NCBI RefSeq assembly: GCF_903645325.1
Contig: NZ_CAHJXQ010000002.1
Span: 372,001 to 436,000, forward strand
From: Microbacterium tenebrionis
Lineage (GTDB): Bacteria > Actinomycetota > Actinomycetes > Actinomycetales > Microbacteriaceae
Reading direction: 5' to 3'
DNA length: 64,000 nt
The position numbers were made by a program, and so were the translations under genes. The notes under the pieces were generated by a model. The model was not told the DNA's origin and ran no database searches. It saw only the letters and a list, made by a program, of their open reading frames with translations. Positions 28,915 through 38,357 of this stretch are shown one piece after another (position 1 is the first letter of the stretch; the number at the start of each line of letters is the position of its first letter).

Positions 28915-29328
28915 GTGCGTTCATCTGCCGTCGCCACCGCAGCCGCGGCGGTGCTCGCCCTCGAGGGCGCCGCCCTCCTCGTCTTCGCCGTCGTCGAGCT
29001 GTTCGGTCTCGGCAGGGGCGAGGCGGCCTCGCTGCCCACGGCGCTCGCCCTGATCGTCCTCACTCTGATCGGCGCCGCCGCGCTGGTCGCGTTCGCGATC
29101 GGTACGCGGCGGGGGAGGACCTGGGCCCGTTCAGGCGGGATCGTCCTGCAGGTGCTCGCGCTTGCGCTCGCCCTCGCGTCCCTGACGGTGCAGCCCGTGG
29201 TCTGGGCATTCGTGCTCGGGGTCGGCATCCCCGCGCTCGTCGGTTTCGTGCTGCTGATCGCGGCGACGCGCGCCGGGGCCGGCGCAGAGCGCGCGGCAGA
29301 ACCTGCGGGTGACGACCAGGAGACCTGA
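28915..29328 (+). CDS. Small four-TM membrane protein, unknown function
   Basis: A 137-residue protein with four hydrophobic segments, for example AVATAAAAVLALEGAALLVF, ALALIVLTLIGAAALVAFAI and VVWAFVLGVGIPALVGFVLL. Only short charged loops separate them, and the C-terminus is acidic (AEPAGDDQET). It starts at GTG 28915 with GGAG upstream. I do not recognise a characterised family. It converges on bcp, with the palindrome CCTGATCAGG across the two stop codons. Confidence 0.7.
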   Translation: MRSSAVATAAAAVLALEGAALLVFAVVELFGLGRGEAASLPTALALIVLTLIGAAALVAFAIGTRRGRTWARSGGIVLQVLALALALASLTVQPVVWAFVLGVGIPALVGFVLLIAATRAGAGAERAAEPAGDDQET

Positions 29329-29805
29329 TCAGGCGTCGACGCCGAGCAGCTTGCGCAGCCGAGCGACGTGGCCGGTCGCCTTCACGTTGTACAGCGCCGT
29401 CGTGATCACGCCCTGCTCGTCGAGCACGAACGTCGAGCGGATGACGCCCTCGACGACCTTGCCGTAGTTCATCTTCTCGCCCCACACGCCGTAGGCGCTG
29501 TGCACCGCGTGGTCGGGGTCGCTGAGCAGCGTGAAGGTGAGCCCGTCGCGTTCGCGGAACTCGGCGAGCTTCGCCGGCTCGTCGCGCGAGATGCCGACGA
29601 CGCGGTACCCGGCACCCTGAAGCGACCCGATGCTGTCGCGGAAGTCGCACGCCTGCGTCGTGCACCCGGGCGTCATCGCCGCCGGGTAGAAGTACAGGAT
29701 CGTCCGCTGCCCGTTCAGATCCGCGAGCCGGACGGTCGTGCCGTCCTGGTCGAGGAGCGAGAAGTCGGGGGCGGGGGTTCCGGGTTCCAGGCGCAGGTTC
29801 GTCAC
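29329..29805 (-). CDS. bcp: Thioredoxin-dependent thiol peroxidase (Bcp/PrxQ)
   Basis: A 158-residue peroxiredoxin. The peroxidatic Cys48 and resolving Cys53 lie in TPGCTTQACDFRD, preceded by TILYFYPAAM, with the conserved SDPDHAVHSAYGVWGEK region. It reduces H2O2 and organic hydroperoxides using thioredoxin or a mycothiol-linked reductant. It starts with GTG at 29805 and is the downstream neighbour of rsgA on the same strand, with a 9-nt gap, so it is probably the last gene of an aroA-rsgA-bcp unit. Confidence 0.92.
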   Translation of the reverse strand: MTNLRLEPGTPAPDFSLLDQDGTTVRLADLNGQRTILYFYPAAMTPGCTTQACDFRDSIGSLQGAGYRVVGISRDEPAKLAEFRERDGLTFTLLSDPDHAVHSAYGVWGEKMNYGKVVEGVIRSTFVLDEQGVITTALYNVKATGHVARLRKLLGVDA

Positions 29806-29814
29806 GCCACCAGC

Positions 29815-30880
29815 CTACTTGGCGTCCCTGCTGTCGGCCTTGTCGGCGAAGGTCTGCAGCAGGCGCTGCAGCGAGTCGAGGCGGGCGAGCTCTGCGGGGC
29901 CGAGCTCGCCCCGTTGCGCAGCCTCGATCAGCGCGCAGTCCGGCGCGTCGACGAGATGCGTGCAGCCGCGCGGGCAGTCCTCGGCGATCGCGGCGAGCTC
30001 GGTGAACGCCGCGAGGATGTTCGCCGGGTCGACGTGTCCGAGGCCGAAGGACCGGACGCCGGGGGTGTCGATCACCCAGCCCGTGCCTGCGGCGTTCTCA
30101 TAGCGGAGCGACACGGTCGACGACGACGTGTGACGGCCGCGACCGGTGACCTGGTTGACGTGACCTGTGGCGCGTCCGGCCGACGGGACGAGGGCGTTCA
30201 CGAGCGTGGACTTGCCGACGCCCGAGTGCCCGACGAACACCGTCGAGTGCCCCACCAGCTCGGCGCCGATCGCGTCCGTGGGCATCTCACCGCGTGCGCT
30301 CGTGAAGACCCGCAGATCGAGCCCGTCGAAGTGCGACAGGAAGGGTGCCGGGTCGGCGAGGTCGGTCTTCGTCACGACGAGGAGCGGGCGGATGCCGGCA
30401 TCCAGCGCCGCGACCAGATAGCGATCGACCAGCCGCGGGCGCGGCTCCGGGTCGGCCGCGGCGACCACGATGAGCATCTGGTCGGCATTGGCGACGATGA
30501 CCCGCTCGACCTGATCGGTGTCGTCGGCGGCGGCGCAGCAGCGAGGTGCGCTCGGCGGTTCCGACGATCCGAGCGAGGGTGCCCTCCGCCCCCGAGGTGT
30601 CGCCGACGACACGTGCCTGGTCGCCCGTGACGATCGGCGTGCGACGGAGTTCGCGCGCCCTGGTGGTGGTGATGACCCGCTCGTCGGGCCCGCCCTCGTC
30701 GACCATGACGCTGTAGCGGCCCCGGTCGACCCCGAGCACGCGGCCGATCTCGGCATCCTCGTGCGCGGGGCGGCGCTTGGTCCGCGGGCGGTTCGCCTTC
30801 GGGTTCGGGCGCGTGCGGATGCTGCTCTCGTCGAACTCCTCGTACTCGTCGTCGAAGTCGTCGGGGCCCAGCCAGCTCAC
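29815..30880 (-). pseudogene. rsgA: Ribosome small subunit GTPase RsgA, interrupted by a frameshift
   Basis: The N-terminal OB-fold part runs from GTG 30880 ([19 protein letters not shown]) to GTAERTSLLRR near 30535. The GTPase part, from ADDTDQVERVIVANADQ onward, continues in a different frame. That part has VTKTDLADP, P-loop GHSGVGKSTLVNAL, DTPGVRSFGL and the zinc knuckle CPRGCTHLVDAPDC. Total length 1066 nt leaves one base over three, so there is one extra base or two missing bases in the run of CGC repeats at about 30527-30540. Apart from the frameshift all motifs are intact. RsgA matures the 30S subunit. The start overlaps the aroA stop (GTGA). Confidence 0.85.
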
Positions 30881-32217
30881 GCGTTCGCGCTCCCCGGCTG
30901 CGCGCCTGCGAGCATCCGATCCCACAGCCGGGTGAACTCCGGAAGCGTCTTCGCGGTCGTCCCGATGTCGTCGATGACGACGCCAGGCACGCGCAGGCCG
31001 ATCAGCGCACCGGTCGTCGCGATCCGGTGATCGTGGTAGGCGGCCCACGCGCCGCCGCGCAGGGGCCGCGGGGTGATGCGCAGCCCGTCGGGGAGCTCCT
31101 CGGCCTCGCCGCCGAGCGCTGCGAGGTCCTCGATCAGTGCCGCGATGCGATCGGTCTCGTGCAGGCGGATGTGCCCGATGCCGCGGATCGTCGTCGGGCG
31201 GTCCGCGAAGGCGGCCAGGCCCACGATCGTGGGTGTCAGCTCGCTCGCGGCGGACAGGTCGAGGTCGAGGCCTCGGATGCCGCCGCCGGCGCGCACCGTC
31301 ATGGTGCCGCTGTGCCGGCCGACGTGCGCGCCCATCGCCTGCAGGATGTCGGGGAGCAGGGCACCGGGCTGCGTGGAATGCAACGGCCACCCGGTGACGG
31401 ACACCTCGCCGCCGGTGATCATCGCCGCCGCGAGGAACGGCGCGGCGTTGGACAGATCGGGTTCGATCGCGATCTCCTTGGCGCGGGGAACGCCGCCCTC
31501 GACCAGCCACTCGCCGGGGGCGGGCCGCTCGATGCGGATGCCGCGGCGGCTGAGCGATTCGATCGTCATGTCGATGTGCGGCAGGCTCGGCAGGTGCTCG
31601 CCGGTGTGCACCAGGTGCAGCCCCACGTCGAAGCGGGGAGCGGCCAGCAGCAGGCCCGAGACGAACTGGCTCGAAGAGGAGGCATCGATCTCGACCCGTC
31701 CGCCGCGGATGCGACCGTGCCCGCGGACGGTGAACGGGAGGGCCCAGGTGCCCTCGTCGTCGATGTCGACGCCGAGGTCGCGCAGCGCGGTGATCATGGC
31801 GCCCATCGGCCGATGCAGCGCGCTCTCGTGCGCGGTCAGGTGCACGTCTTCGGCGGCGAGACCTGCAAGCGGGGTGACGAAGCGCATCACCGTTCCCGCC
31901 TGGCCGCAGTCGATCGTCGTGCCGCCGCGCAGAGGGCCAGGGGTGACGGCGAGGTCGGGTCCGAACTCGCCGTCACCCTCGACCTCGTCGATCCGGATGC
32001 CGAGAGCGCGCAGCGCATCGATCATCCGGCGGGAATCGTCCGAGTGCAGTGGCGCGATCAGGCGCCCTGGACCGTCGGCGATCGCGGCGATCATGAGCTC
32101 TCGGTTGGTGAGCGACTTCGACCCGGGGATGGTCAATGTCGCATGCACGGCCCCGGCGGCGGCGGGCGCCTCGTACGCGCCCGTTGCGGGTGAAGGGGAA
32201 TAGGTCGTGTCGCTCAT
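30877..32217 (-). CDS. aroA: 3-phosphoshikimate 1-carboxyvinyltransferase (EPSP synthase)
   Basis: A 446-residue EPSP synthase of the shikimate pathway. Motifs are [15 protein letters not shown] (PEP/shikimate site), [11 protein letters not shown] (the GNAGT-like loop, here GQAGT), [17 protein letters not shown] and the [15 protein letters not shown] motif of actinobacterial enzymes. It starts at ATG 32217, 8 nt after a TAAGGT -10. The stop overlaps the rsgA start by 4 nt, so the two are translationally coupled. Confidence 0.94.
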   Translation of the reverse strand: MSDTTYSPSPATGAYEAPAAAGAVHATLTIPGSKSLTNRELMIAAIADGPGRLIAPLHSDDSRRMIDALRALGIRIDEVEGDGEFGPDLAVTPGPLRGGTTIDCGQAGTVMRFVTPLAGLAAEDVHLTAHESALHRPMGAMITALRDLGVDIDDEGTWALPFTVRGHGRIRGGRVEIDASSSSQFVSGLLLAAPRFDVGLHLVHTGEHLPSLPHIDMTIESLSRRGIRIERPAPGEWLVEGGVPRAKEIAIEPDLSNAAPFLAAAMITGGEVSVTGWPLHSTQPGALLPDILQAMGAHVGRHSGTMTVRAGGGIRGLDLDLSAASELTPTIVGLAAFADRPTTIRGIGHIRLHETDRIAALIEDLAALGGEAEELPDGLRITPRPLRGGAWAAYHDHRIATTGALIGLRVPGVVIDDIGTTAKTLPEFTRLWDRMLAGAQPGSANA

Positions 32218-32225
32218 CGGTTCCA

Positions 32226-32231
32226 ACCTTA
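32226..32231 (-). promoter_or_regulatory. -10 element, near-leaderless aroA
   Basis: TAAGGT on the minus strand ends 8 nt before the aroA ATG at 32217. Confidence 0.45.
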
Positions 32232-32264
32232 GTGAATGGCCCCGAGAACCCTGAGAGGAGGGGA

Positions 32265-32927
32265 ATGATCGCGACGCTGGAACGCGAGGTCGCGGACGTC
32301 GTCGGCCTAGACTGGCCGGTGATGGATGACACGACCCCCGCAGACACCCTCGGCGACGCTCAGCGCCAGTTCGAGGAGCAGGCGATCCCCTTCATGGATC
32401 AGCTGTACGCCGCAGCGATGCGCATGACGCGCAACCCTGCGGATGCCGCCGATCTCGTGCAGGAGACGTTCGTCAAGGCGTTCGCCTCGTGGTCGTCGTT
32501 CACGCAGGGGACGAACCTGAAGGCGTGGCTGTACCGCATCCTCACGAACACGTACATCAACATCTACCGCAAGAAGCAGCGTGAGCCGTTCCAGGGGACG
32601 ATCGACGAGCTCGAGGACTGGCAGATGGGCGGTGCGGAGTCGACCACGGCGTCGCACAGCCGCTCGGCCGAGGCCGAGGCGATCGATCGCATGCCTGCGT
32701 CCGTGGTCAAGGATGCGCTGCAGGAGGTCCCCGAGGACTTCCGTTTGGCTGTGTACCTGGCCGATGTCGAGGGATTCGCCTATCAGGAGATCGCCGACAT
32801 CATGAAGACCCCCATCGGCACCGTGATGAGCCGTCTGCACCGTGGCAGGCGGATGCTGCGGGAGCTGTTGGCAGATTATGCCGCCGAGCGAGGGATCGCG
32901 GCGGCCAGCACGAGGAGCACGAAATGA
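32265..32927 (+). CDS. sigR: ECF sigma factor SigR/SigH (redox stress)
   Basis: A group 4 sigma-70 factor of up to 220 residues. Region 2 reads [25 protein letters not shown] with [21 protein letters not shown]. Region 4 reads [47 protein letters not shown]. The 5' end allows two starts: ATG 32265 with a strong AGGAGG, or ATG 32322, 8 nt after the internal -10 TAGACT, giving 201 residues. The factor controls the thiol-oxidative stress regulon and is held by the RsrA encoded downstream (ATGA overlap). Confidence 0.92.
   Translation: MIATLEREVADVVGLDWPVMDDTTPADTLGDAQRQFEEQAIPFMDQLYAAAMRMTRNPADAADLVQETFVKAFASWSSFTQGTNLKAWLYRILTNTYINIYRKKQREPFQGTIDELEDWQMGGAESTTASHSRSAEAEAIDRMPASVVKDALQEVPEDFRLAVYLADVEGFAYQEIADIMKTPIGTVMSRLHRGRRMLRELLADYAAERGIAAASTRSTK
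32308..32313 (+). promoter_or_regulatory. Internal -10 element before second sigR start
   Basis: TAGACT lies 8 nt before ATG 32322. Upstream, GGAAC at 32279-32283 and CGTC at 32300-32303 loosely resemble a SigR-type promoter (GGAAY-N17-GTT). Whether either is used is unknown. Confidence 0.35.
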
Positions 32928-33169
32928 CCGATTGCGGCTGTGAGAAGGCCCGACTCGATCTGGAGGAGTACCTCCGCAACGAGGTCTGCAAGACCGAGCA
33001 CGCGCAGATACGCGAGCACATCGAGAACTGCCCGTCCTGCCAGGGTGAGGCGCTCGTCGCCAGCACCCTGACCGAAGTCGTCGCCCGCGCCTGCAAGGAG
33101 TCCGCTCCCGAGGAGCTCCGCGACCAGGTCCTCGCCAAGCTGCGCGAAGCCCAGGTCGCCGCTCACTGA
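32924..33169 (+). CDS. rsrA: Mycothiol-system zinc anti-sigma factor RsrA/RshA
   Basis: An 81-residue ZAS-family anti-sigma factor. The zinc motif H32-x3-C36-x2-C39 is in EHIENCPSC, with further cysteines C4, C6 and C22; C4 or C6 should supply the fourth ligand and redox switch. On oxidation a disulfide releases the sigma factor. It overlaps sigR by 4 nt (ATGA). Length and layout are normal for the mycothiol-system group. Confidence 0.92.
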   Translation: MTDCGCEKARLDLEEYLRNEVCKTEHAQIREHIENCPSCQGEALVASTLTEVVARACKESAPEELRDQVLAKLREAQVAAH

Positions 33170-33190
33170 CGCCGCTCCGGGCGCCTCCCA

Positions 33191-33196
33191 TAGGCT
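33191..33196 (+). promoter_or_regulatory. -10 element, leaderless Eis-like gene
   Basis: TAGGCT ends 6 nt before the ATG at 33203. Confidence 0.55.
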
Positions 33197-33202
33197 GGGA
33201 CG

Positions 33203-34495
33203 ATGACCGACGCACGCCAGATCCCCGTCGACCCCGCATCCGCCGAGCGCCTGGCGGGTCAGAACCTCACCTATCGGCTCGTCGACACCGAATCGGATGC
33301 CGATGCCGATGCCTTCCTGCGCGCGGACGCGCGCGGCTTCCTCGACGGCGAACCCGAGGCCGATGTCGTCGCGGCCGACCGCGAGGGCATCAAGGACCGC
33401 CGCAACATCGGCGTCTTCGAGGCCGAGGCTCCGGTGGGCACCTGGCCGGTCGCCACCATCAACTCCTGGGTCACACCGCTGACGGTGCCCGGCGCAGAGA
33501 TCGACATGTGGGCCATCAGCTCGGTGACCGTCTCCGGTACTCATCGCAGGCGCGGGATCGCGCGGGCGCTACTCGAGGGAGAACTGCGCGCCGCAGCATC
33601 CGCCGGTGTACCGATCGCCGGGCTCACGGCCTCCGAGGCGACGATCTACGGGCGGTACGGGTTCGCGCCGGCCGTGCCTGTCGCGAAGCTCACCGTCGAT
33701 ACCCGCCGTGCCGGCTGGAACTCTCCCACGCCGGCTGGCCGGCTCGAGTACGTCGACAAGGATGCGCTCAAGACCACTCTCGCCGCAGTCCATGACGTCG
33801 AACGCACGCAGCGCGCCGGCCAGATCGCCGGTTGGGAGCGGCGCTGGGGGCGCATGACGGGTGTCGAGCCGGGCAACTCCTCGGCAGCCAAGGTGCGCGG
33901 CGTCCGCTACGTCGACGAGAACGGAGACGTGCGCGGCGTGCTGGTGTACACGCTCGAGGACATTCCCGCGGTGTTCCGGTCCGAGATGCGCATCGCACTG
34001 CTTTCGGCTGTGACGCCCGACGCGCTGACGGCGCTGTGGGGATTCGCTCTGCAGCACGACCTCGTGGACACGGTCACCGCCGATCTGCGCCCGATCGACG
34101 ATCCGCTTCCCTGGCTCGTGCGCGATCCGCGCGGCGTCGAGGTGTGTGTGCACGATCACGGTTGGCTGCGGATCCTCGACGTTGCGGCCGTCCTCGAAGC
34201 TCGCACCTATCGGGCGCCGCTCGACCTCGCGCTGCGCGTCGACGACGGTCTCGGATTCGCAGCCGGAACATGGCGGCTGACGATCGCAGACGGCCGCGCC
34301 GTCGTGAGGCCATCCGACACGGCGGCTCCGGATGCCGTGCTCGACGTCGCGACCCTCTCGGCCCTCTACCTCGGCGGTGTCAGCGCCGCCCAGCTGCGCT
34401 CGGCAGGGCGACTGCAGGCGAGCGCAGAGGTCGCGGGACTCATCGACGATGCATTCCGCGCCGTGCAGGCGCCCGTCCTCGGCATCTGGTACTGA
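33203..34495 (+). CDS. Eis-like GNAT N-acetyltransferase
   Basis: A 430-residue protein. The N-terminal GNAT domain has the acetyl-CoA loop VTVSGTHRRRGIARALLEGEL, followed by ITGLTASEATIYGRYGFA-type sequence (AGLTASEATIYGRYGF). A second GNAT-like domain follows, and a C-terminal SCP2-like domain from about residue 320 ends in LGIWY. This is the architecture of Eis, which acetylates Lys or aminoglycoside amines; the real substrate here is unknown. The C-terminal carboxylate motif is typical of Eis proteins. It converges on kgd with an 18-nt gap. Confidence 0.85.
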   Translation: MTDARQIPVDPASAERLAGQNLTYRLVDTESDADADAFLRADARGFLDGEPEADVVAADREGIKDRRNIGVFEAEAPVGTWPVATINSWVTPLTVPGAEIDMWAISSVTVSGTHRRRGIARALLEGELRAAASAGVPIAGLTASEATIYGRYGFAPAVPVAKLTVDTRRAGWNSPTPAGRLEYVDKDALKTTLAAVHDVERTQRAGQIAGWERRWGRMTGVEPGNSSAAKVRGVRYVDENGDVRGVLVYTLEDIPAVFRSEMRIALLSAVTPDALTALWGFALQHDLVDTVTADLRPIDDPLPWLVRDPRGVEVCVHDHGWLRILDVAAVLEARTYRAPLDLALRVDDGLGFAAGTWRLTIADGRAVVRPSDTAAPDAVLDVATLSALYLGGVSAAQLRSAGRLQASAEVAGLIDDAFRAVQAPVLGIWY

Positions 34496-34513
34496 GGGTG
34501 GACGCCGCAGCGG

Positions 34514-37500
34514 TCAGTCCAGGGTCAACGCGCGGCGCAGGATCTCCGCCTGCTCGGCCGCGTGCACCTTCGACGAACCCGTCGCAGGTGATGCCGAGGC
34601 GGCACGCGAGATGACGCGGAACCCACGCTCGCGCACCTTGTCGAACTCGAGGGCCAGGAACGGCCAGGCACCCTGGTTCTCGGGCTCGTCCTGGACCCAC
34701 ACCAGTTCGGCGTTCGGGTACGAATCGGTGATCTGCCTGAGCCCGTCCAGCGGCGTGGGGTAGAGCTGCTCGAGGCGCACCAGGGCGACCCGGTCGTCGG
34801 GGTTCTTCTCGAGCTCGCTGCGCAGGTCCCAGTGGATTTTGCCCGAGTGCACGAGCACGCGCTTGACGGCGTCCTTGTTCAGCTGACGGTGGTCGTCCAG
34901 CAGGGGCTCGAAGCGGCCGCTGGTGAAGTCCTCGACGCTGCTGGTCGCGCCGCGCAGACGCAGCATCGCCTTCGGGGTGAAGACGATCAGCGGCTTGCGC
35001 GGGCGTGCGTACGCCTGCCGGCGCAGCAGGTGGAAGTGCGAGGCAGGAGTCGAGGGGCGAGCGACGACCATGTTCTCCTGCGCGCACAGCTGCAGGAAGC
35101 GCTCGATGCGCGCGGAGGAGTGGTCAGGGCCCTGACCTTCGTAGCCGTGGGGGAGGAGGAGGGTGACGCCGGACTGCTGGCCCCACTTCTGCTCGGCCGA
35201 TGAGACGTACTCGTCGATGACGGCCTGAGCGGTGTTGGCGAAGTCGCCGAACTGCGCCTCCCACAGCACGAGCGCTTCGGGCGCCTCGACCGAGTAGCCG
35301 TACTCGTACCCCACCGCGGCGTACTCGCTCAGCAGTGAGTCGTAGATGAAGAAGCGGCCCTGGTTGTCGGAGAGATTCGCCAACGGCAGCCACTCCTGGC
35401 CGTTCGTGCGGTCGTGCATCACGGCGTGCCGCTGCACGAACGTGCCGCGGCGCGAATCCTGGCCGGCCAGGCGCACCGTGGTTCCTTCGACGAGCAGCGA
35501 TCCGAACGCGAGGAGTTCGCCGAAGCCCCAGTCGATGTTGCCGGTCTTGGCCATCTCGACCCGCTTGTCCAGCAGCTGCTGGATCTTCGGGTGCACGGTG
35601 AAGCCTTCGGGCTTGTTGCCGAAGGCCTCGCCGATGAGCGACACGATCTCGTTCGAGATCCCGGTGACGTCCGGTGCGCCGACGACCTCGTCGACCGGCG
35701 AGACCTCCGGTGCGATCGGCGTTGCGCCGGTCTCGGCGGCGTGCGTCTCGGCGAAGGCGATCTCCAGGCGGTTCTGGAAGTCCTCCTTGGCCTGCTCGTA
35801 CTCCTCTTCGGTGATGTCGCCGCGACCGACGAGGGCCTCGGTGTACAGCTTGCGCACCGAGCGCTTGGCCTGGATCAGGTCGGTCATGAGCGGCTGCGTC
35901 ATCGACGGGTCGTCGCCCTCGTTGTGACCGCGTCGGCGGTAGCAGACGAGGTCGATCACGACGTCGCGGTTGAACCGCTCGCGGTACTCGAACGCGAGCT
36001 GCGCAACGTGGATCACCGACTCGGGGTCGTCGCCGTTCACGTGGAAGATCGGGGCCTGGATGGTCTTCGCGACATCGGTCGCGTACACCGAGGTGCGCGC
36101 ATCCGTCGGCGTCGTGGTGAAGCCCACCTGGTTGTTGACGACCACGTGGATCGTTCCGCCGGTGCGGTAGCCGCGAAGCTGCGACATCTGCAGGGTCTCG
36201 ACGACGACGCCCTGGCCGGCGAAGGCCGCGTCGCCGTGCACGAGGATCGGCAGCCACGAGAACGTGCCGATGGGCTTGCGGTCCTGCTTGGCGCGGACGA
36301 TGCCCTCGAGCACGCCGTCGACGGTCTCGAGGTGCGACGGGTTCGCGGCCAGGTACACGGGCAGCTCAGACCGGTCATCGGCGACGAACGTGCCCGCGGT
36401 GCCGAGGTGATACTTCACATCTCCCGAGCCACGCTGGTTGCCGGGCATCTGCGTGCCCTCGAACTCGCGGAACACCTGACCGTACGTCTTGCCGGCGATG
36501 TTCGTGAGCACGTTCAGCCGACCGCGGTGGGCCATGCCGATCGCCGCGCCGTCGAGGCCTGCGGTGGCCGCGCCCTGGAGGATCTCGTCCAGCAGAGGAA
36601 TCAGCGACTCGCCGCCCTCGAGCGAGAACCGCTTCTGCCCGACGAACTTCGTCTGCAGGAACGTCTCGAACGCCTCGGCCTCGTTGAGCTTGCGGAGGAC
36701 CCGCAGCTGCTCGTCGTGGCCCGGCTTCTGGTACTTGACCTCGACCTTCTCCTGGAACCAGCGGCGCTGCTCCGGGTCCTGGATGTGCATGTACTCGATG
36801 CCGAGCGTGCGGCAGTACGAGTCGCGCAGCACGCCGAGGATGTCGCGCAGCTTCATGACGCGCTTGCCGCCGAAGCCGCCGGTGACGAACTCGCGGTCGA
36901 GGTCCCAGAACGTCAGCCCGTGGTTCTCGATCTCGAGGTCGGGGTGCGAGCGCTGGACGTACTCGAGCGGGTCGATGTCGGCCATGAGGTGGCCGCGGAC
37001 GCGGTAGGAGTTGATGAGCTCCTGCACGCGGGACTGCTTGTCGACGCGCTCGGCGAGGTCGACGGCGATGTCGGCGTTCCAGCGGATCGGCGCGTACGGG
37101 ATGCGCAGGGCCGCGAAGACGTCGTCGTAGAAGCCGCGCTGCCCGATGAGCAGCTCGTGCACCTTCTTGAGGAACTCGCCCGAGCCCGCGCCCTGGATGA
37201 CGCGGTGGTCGTACGTGCTCGTGAGCGTGATGGTCTTGCCGATCCCGAGCTCGGCGAGCGTCTTCTCGCTTGAGCCCTGGAACTCGGCCGGGTACTCGAG
37301 GGCGCCGGCGCCGATGATGCAGCCCTGGCCCTTCATCAGACGCGGCACCGAGTGCACGGTCCCGATCCCGCCCGGGTTGGTCAGCGAGACCGTGGTGCCG
37401 GCGAAGTCGGCGGCGGTCAGCTTATTGCCGCGGGCGCGGGTGACGAGGTCTTCGTACGCGGCGAGGTACTCGGTGAACGTCAGGGTGTCCGCGTGCTTGA

Positions 37501-38200
37501 TGCTGGGCACCATGAGCGCACGAGTGCCGTCGGGCTTGGGCAGGTCGATCGCGATGCCGAAGTTGATGTGTGCTGGGGCGACGACGGAGGGCTTGCCGTC
37601 GATCTCGGCGTAGAACACGTTCTGGCTGGGGAACTCCTTGAGCGTCTGGATCAGAGCCCAGCCGATCAGGTGCGTGAAGCTGACCTTGCCGCCGCGCGAG
37701 CGCGCCATGTGGTTGTTGATGACGATGCGGTTGTCGATCATCAGCTTCGCCGGGATCGTGCGCACGCTGGTCGCGGTGGGAACCGTGAGCGACTGATCCA
37801 TGTTGGCCGCGAGGGTCTTGGGCATGCCGCGCAGGACGGTGACCTTGTCCTCGTCCTCGGCCGTCTCGTCGGCCGGCTTCGCCTTCGGCTCGGGCTTCGG
37901 CGCCTGAGCGGGGATGGGAGCCTGCTTCGCCGGCTTGGCGGTGGTCCTGGCCACCGGCTGCGTCCCGATCACGGGGATCGGCGCGGTGACGGGGTGCTGC
38001 TCGTTCGCCTGGCTCGTCGCGGGGGATGCAGGAGCTGCGGATGCGGCATCAGGGGAGTAGTTCTCGAGGATCGGCCACCACTCCTTGTCGACGGAGTTGC
38101 GATCGGTCTTGAACTGCTCGAAGAGTTCGTCGACGAGCCACGAAGTGGCGCCGAAATCTCCGTCGTCCGAACCCCCGACGCCGGTCACCTGGTTCGCCAC
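34514..38200 (-). CDS. kgd: Multifunctional 2-oxoglutarate decarboxylase/dehydrogenase E1-E2 (Kgd)
   Basis: A 1228-residue actinobacterial fusion. The N-terminal SucA-like helix (DFGATSWLVDELFEQFKTDRNSVDKEWW) and a Pro/Ala-rich linker are followed by an E2-type acyltransferase domain (catalytic YDHRVIQGAGSGEF). The E1 domain has ThDP-binding GDAAFAGQGVVVETLQMSQL and VVVNNQVGFTT, and a transketolase-like C-terminus with LLPHGYEGQGPDHSSARIERF. No lipoyl domain is present, as usual for this family. It acts in the TCA cycle and is typically inhibited by GarA. It starts at GTG 38200; a TAGGCT -10 lies about 83 nt upstream. Confidence 0.95.
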   Translation of the reverse strand: MANQVTGVGGSDDGDFGATSWLVDELFEQFKTDRNSVDKEWWPILENYSPDAASAAPASPATSQANEQHPVTAPIPVIGTQPVARTTAKPAKQAPIPAQAPKPEPKAKPADETAEDEDKVTVLRGMPKTLAANMDQSLTVPTATSVRTIPAKLMIDNRIVINNHMARSRGGKVSFTHLIGWALIQTLKEFPSQNVFYAEIDGKPSVVAPAHINFGIAIDLPKPDGTRALMVPSIKHADTLTFTEYLAAYEDLVTRARGNKLTAADFAGTTVSLTNPGGIGTVHSVPRLMKGQGCIIGAGALEYPAEFQGSSEKTLAELGIGKTITLTSTYDHRVIQGAGSGEFLKKVHELLIGQRGFYDDVFAALRIPYAPIRWNADIAVDLAERVDKQSRVQELINSYRVRGHLMADIDPLEYVQRSHPDLEIENHGLTFWDLDREFVTGGFGGKRVMKLRDILGVLRDSYCRTLGIEYMHIQDPEQRRWFQEKVEVKYQKPGHDEQLRVLRKLNEAEAFETFLQTKFVGQKRFSLEGGESLIPLLDEILQGAATAGLDGAAIGMAHRGRLNVLTNIAGKTYGQVFREFEGTQMPGNQRGSGDVKYHLGTAGTFVADDRSELPVYLAANPSHLETVDGVLEGIVRAKQDRKPIGTFSWLPILVHGDAAFAGQGVVVETLQMSQLRGYRTGGTIHVVVNNQVGFTTTPTDARTSVYATDVAKTIQAPIFHVNGDDPESVIHVAQLAFEYRERFNRDVVIDLVCYRRRGHNEGDDPSMTQPLMTDLIQAKRSVRKLYTEALVGRGDITEEEYEQAKEDFQNRLEIAFAETHAAETGATPIAPEVSPVDEVVGAPDVTGISNEIVSLIGEAFGNKPEGFTVHPKIQQLLDKRVEMAKTGNIDWGFGELLAFGSLLVEGTTVRLAGQDSRRGTFVQRHAVMHDRTNGQEWLPLANLSDNQGRFFIYDSLLSEYAAVGYEYGYSVEAPEALVLWEAQFGDFANTAQAVIDEYVSSAEQKWGQQSGVTLLLPHGYEGQGPDHSSARIERFLQLCAQENMVVARPSTPASHFHLLRRQAYARPRKPLIVFTPKAMLRLRGATSSVEDFTSGRFEPLLDDHRQLNKDAVKRVLVHSGKIHWDLRSELEKNPDDRVALVRLEQLYPTPLDGLRQITDSYPNAELVWVQDEPENQGAWPFLALEFDKVRERGFRVISRAASASPATGSSKVHAAEQAEILRRALTLD

Positions 38201-38283
38201 GCGCTATCGCCCTCTTTCATCGCTGAAGATCTGTGTGTGCACGCGAGTTCGGGAGGCTCCCGGGTCCGCGCATCCTGCCCTCT

Positions 38284-38289
38284 AGCCTA
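38284..38289 (-). promoter_or_regulatory. Possible kgd -10 element
   Basis: TAGGCT on the minus strand, about 83 nt before the kgd GTG. The gap is shared with the divergent guaB1. Confidence 0.4.
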
Positions 38290-38345
38290 ACGTGTTCCTC
38301 CACCCCGGCACCCCTCGTGACGCACCGCGGAGGAGCGGGAAAAGC

Positions 38346-38351
38346 TACCGT
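38346..38351 (+). promoter_or_regulatory. -10 element, leaderless guaB1
   Basis: TACCGT ends 6 nt before the ATG at 38358. Confidence 0.55.
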
Positions 38352-38357
38352 GGAGAT

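Noticed and set aside
35414..37273. Plus-strand frame of 619 codons opposite kgd
   Set aside because: Antisense to a full-length, motif-complete Kgd; composition is that of complement.
38201..38220. ATG at 38220 (minus) as the kgd start or a leader peptide
   Set aside because: It is out of frame with kgd, gives only 11 codons overlapping the kgd start, and shows no other support.
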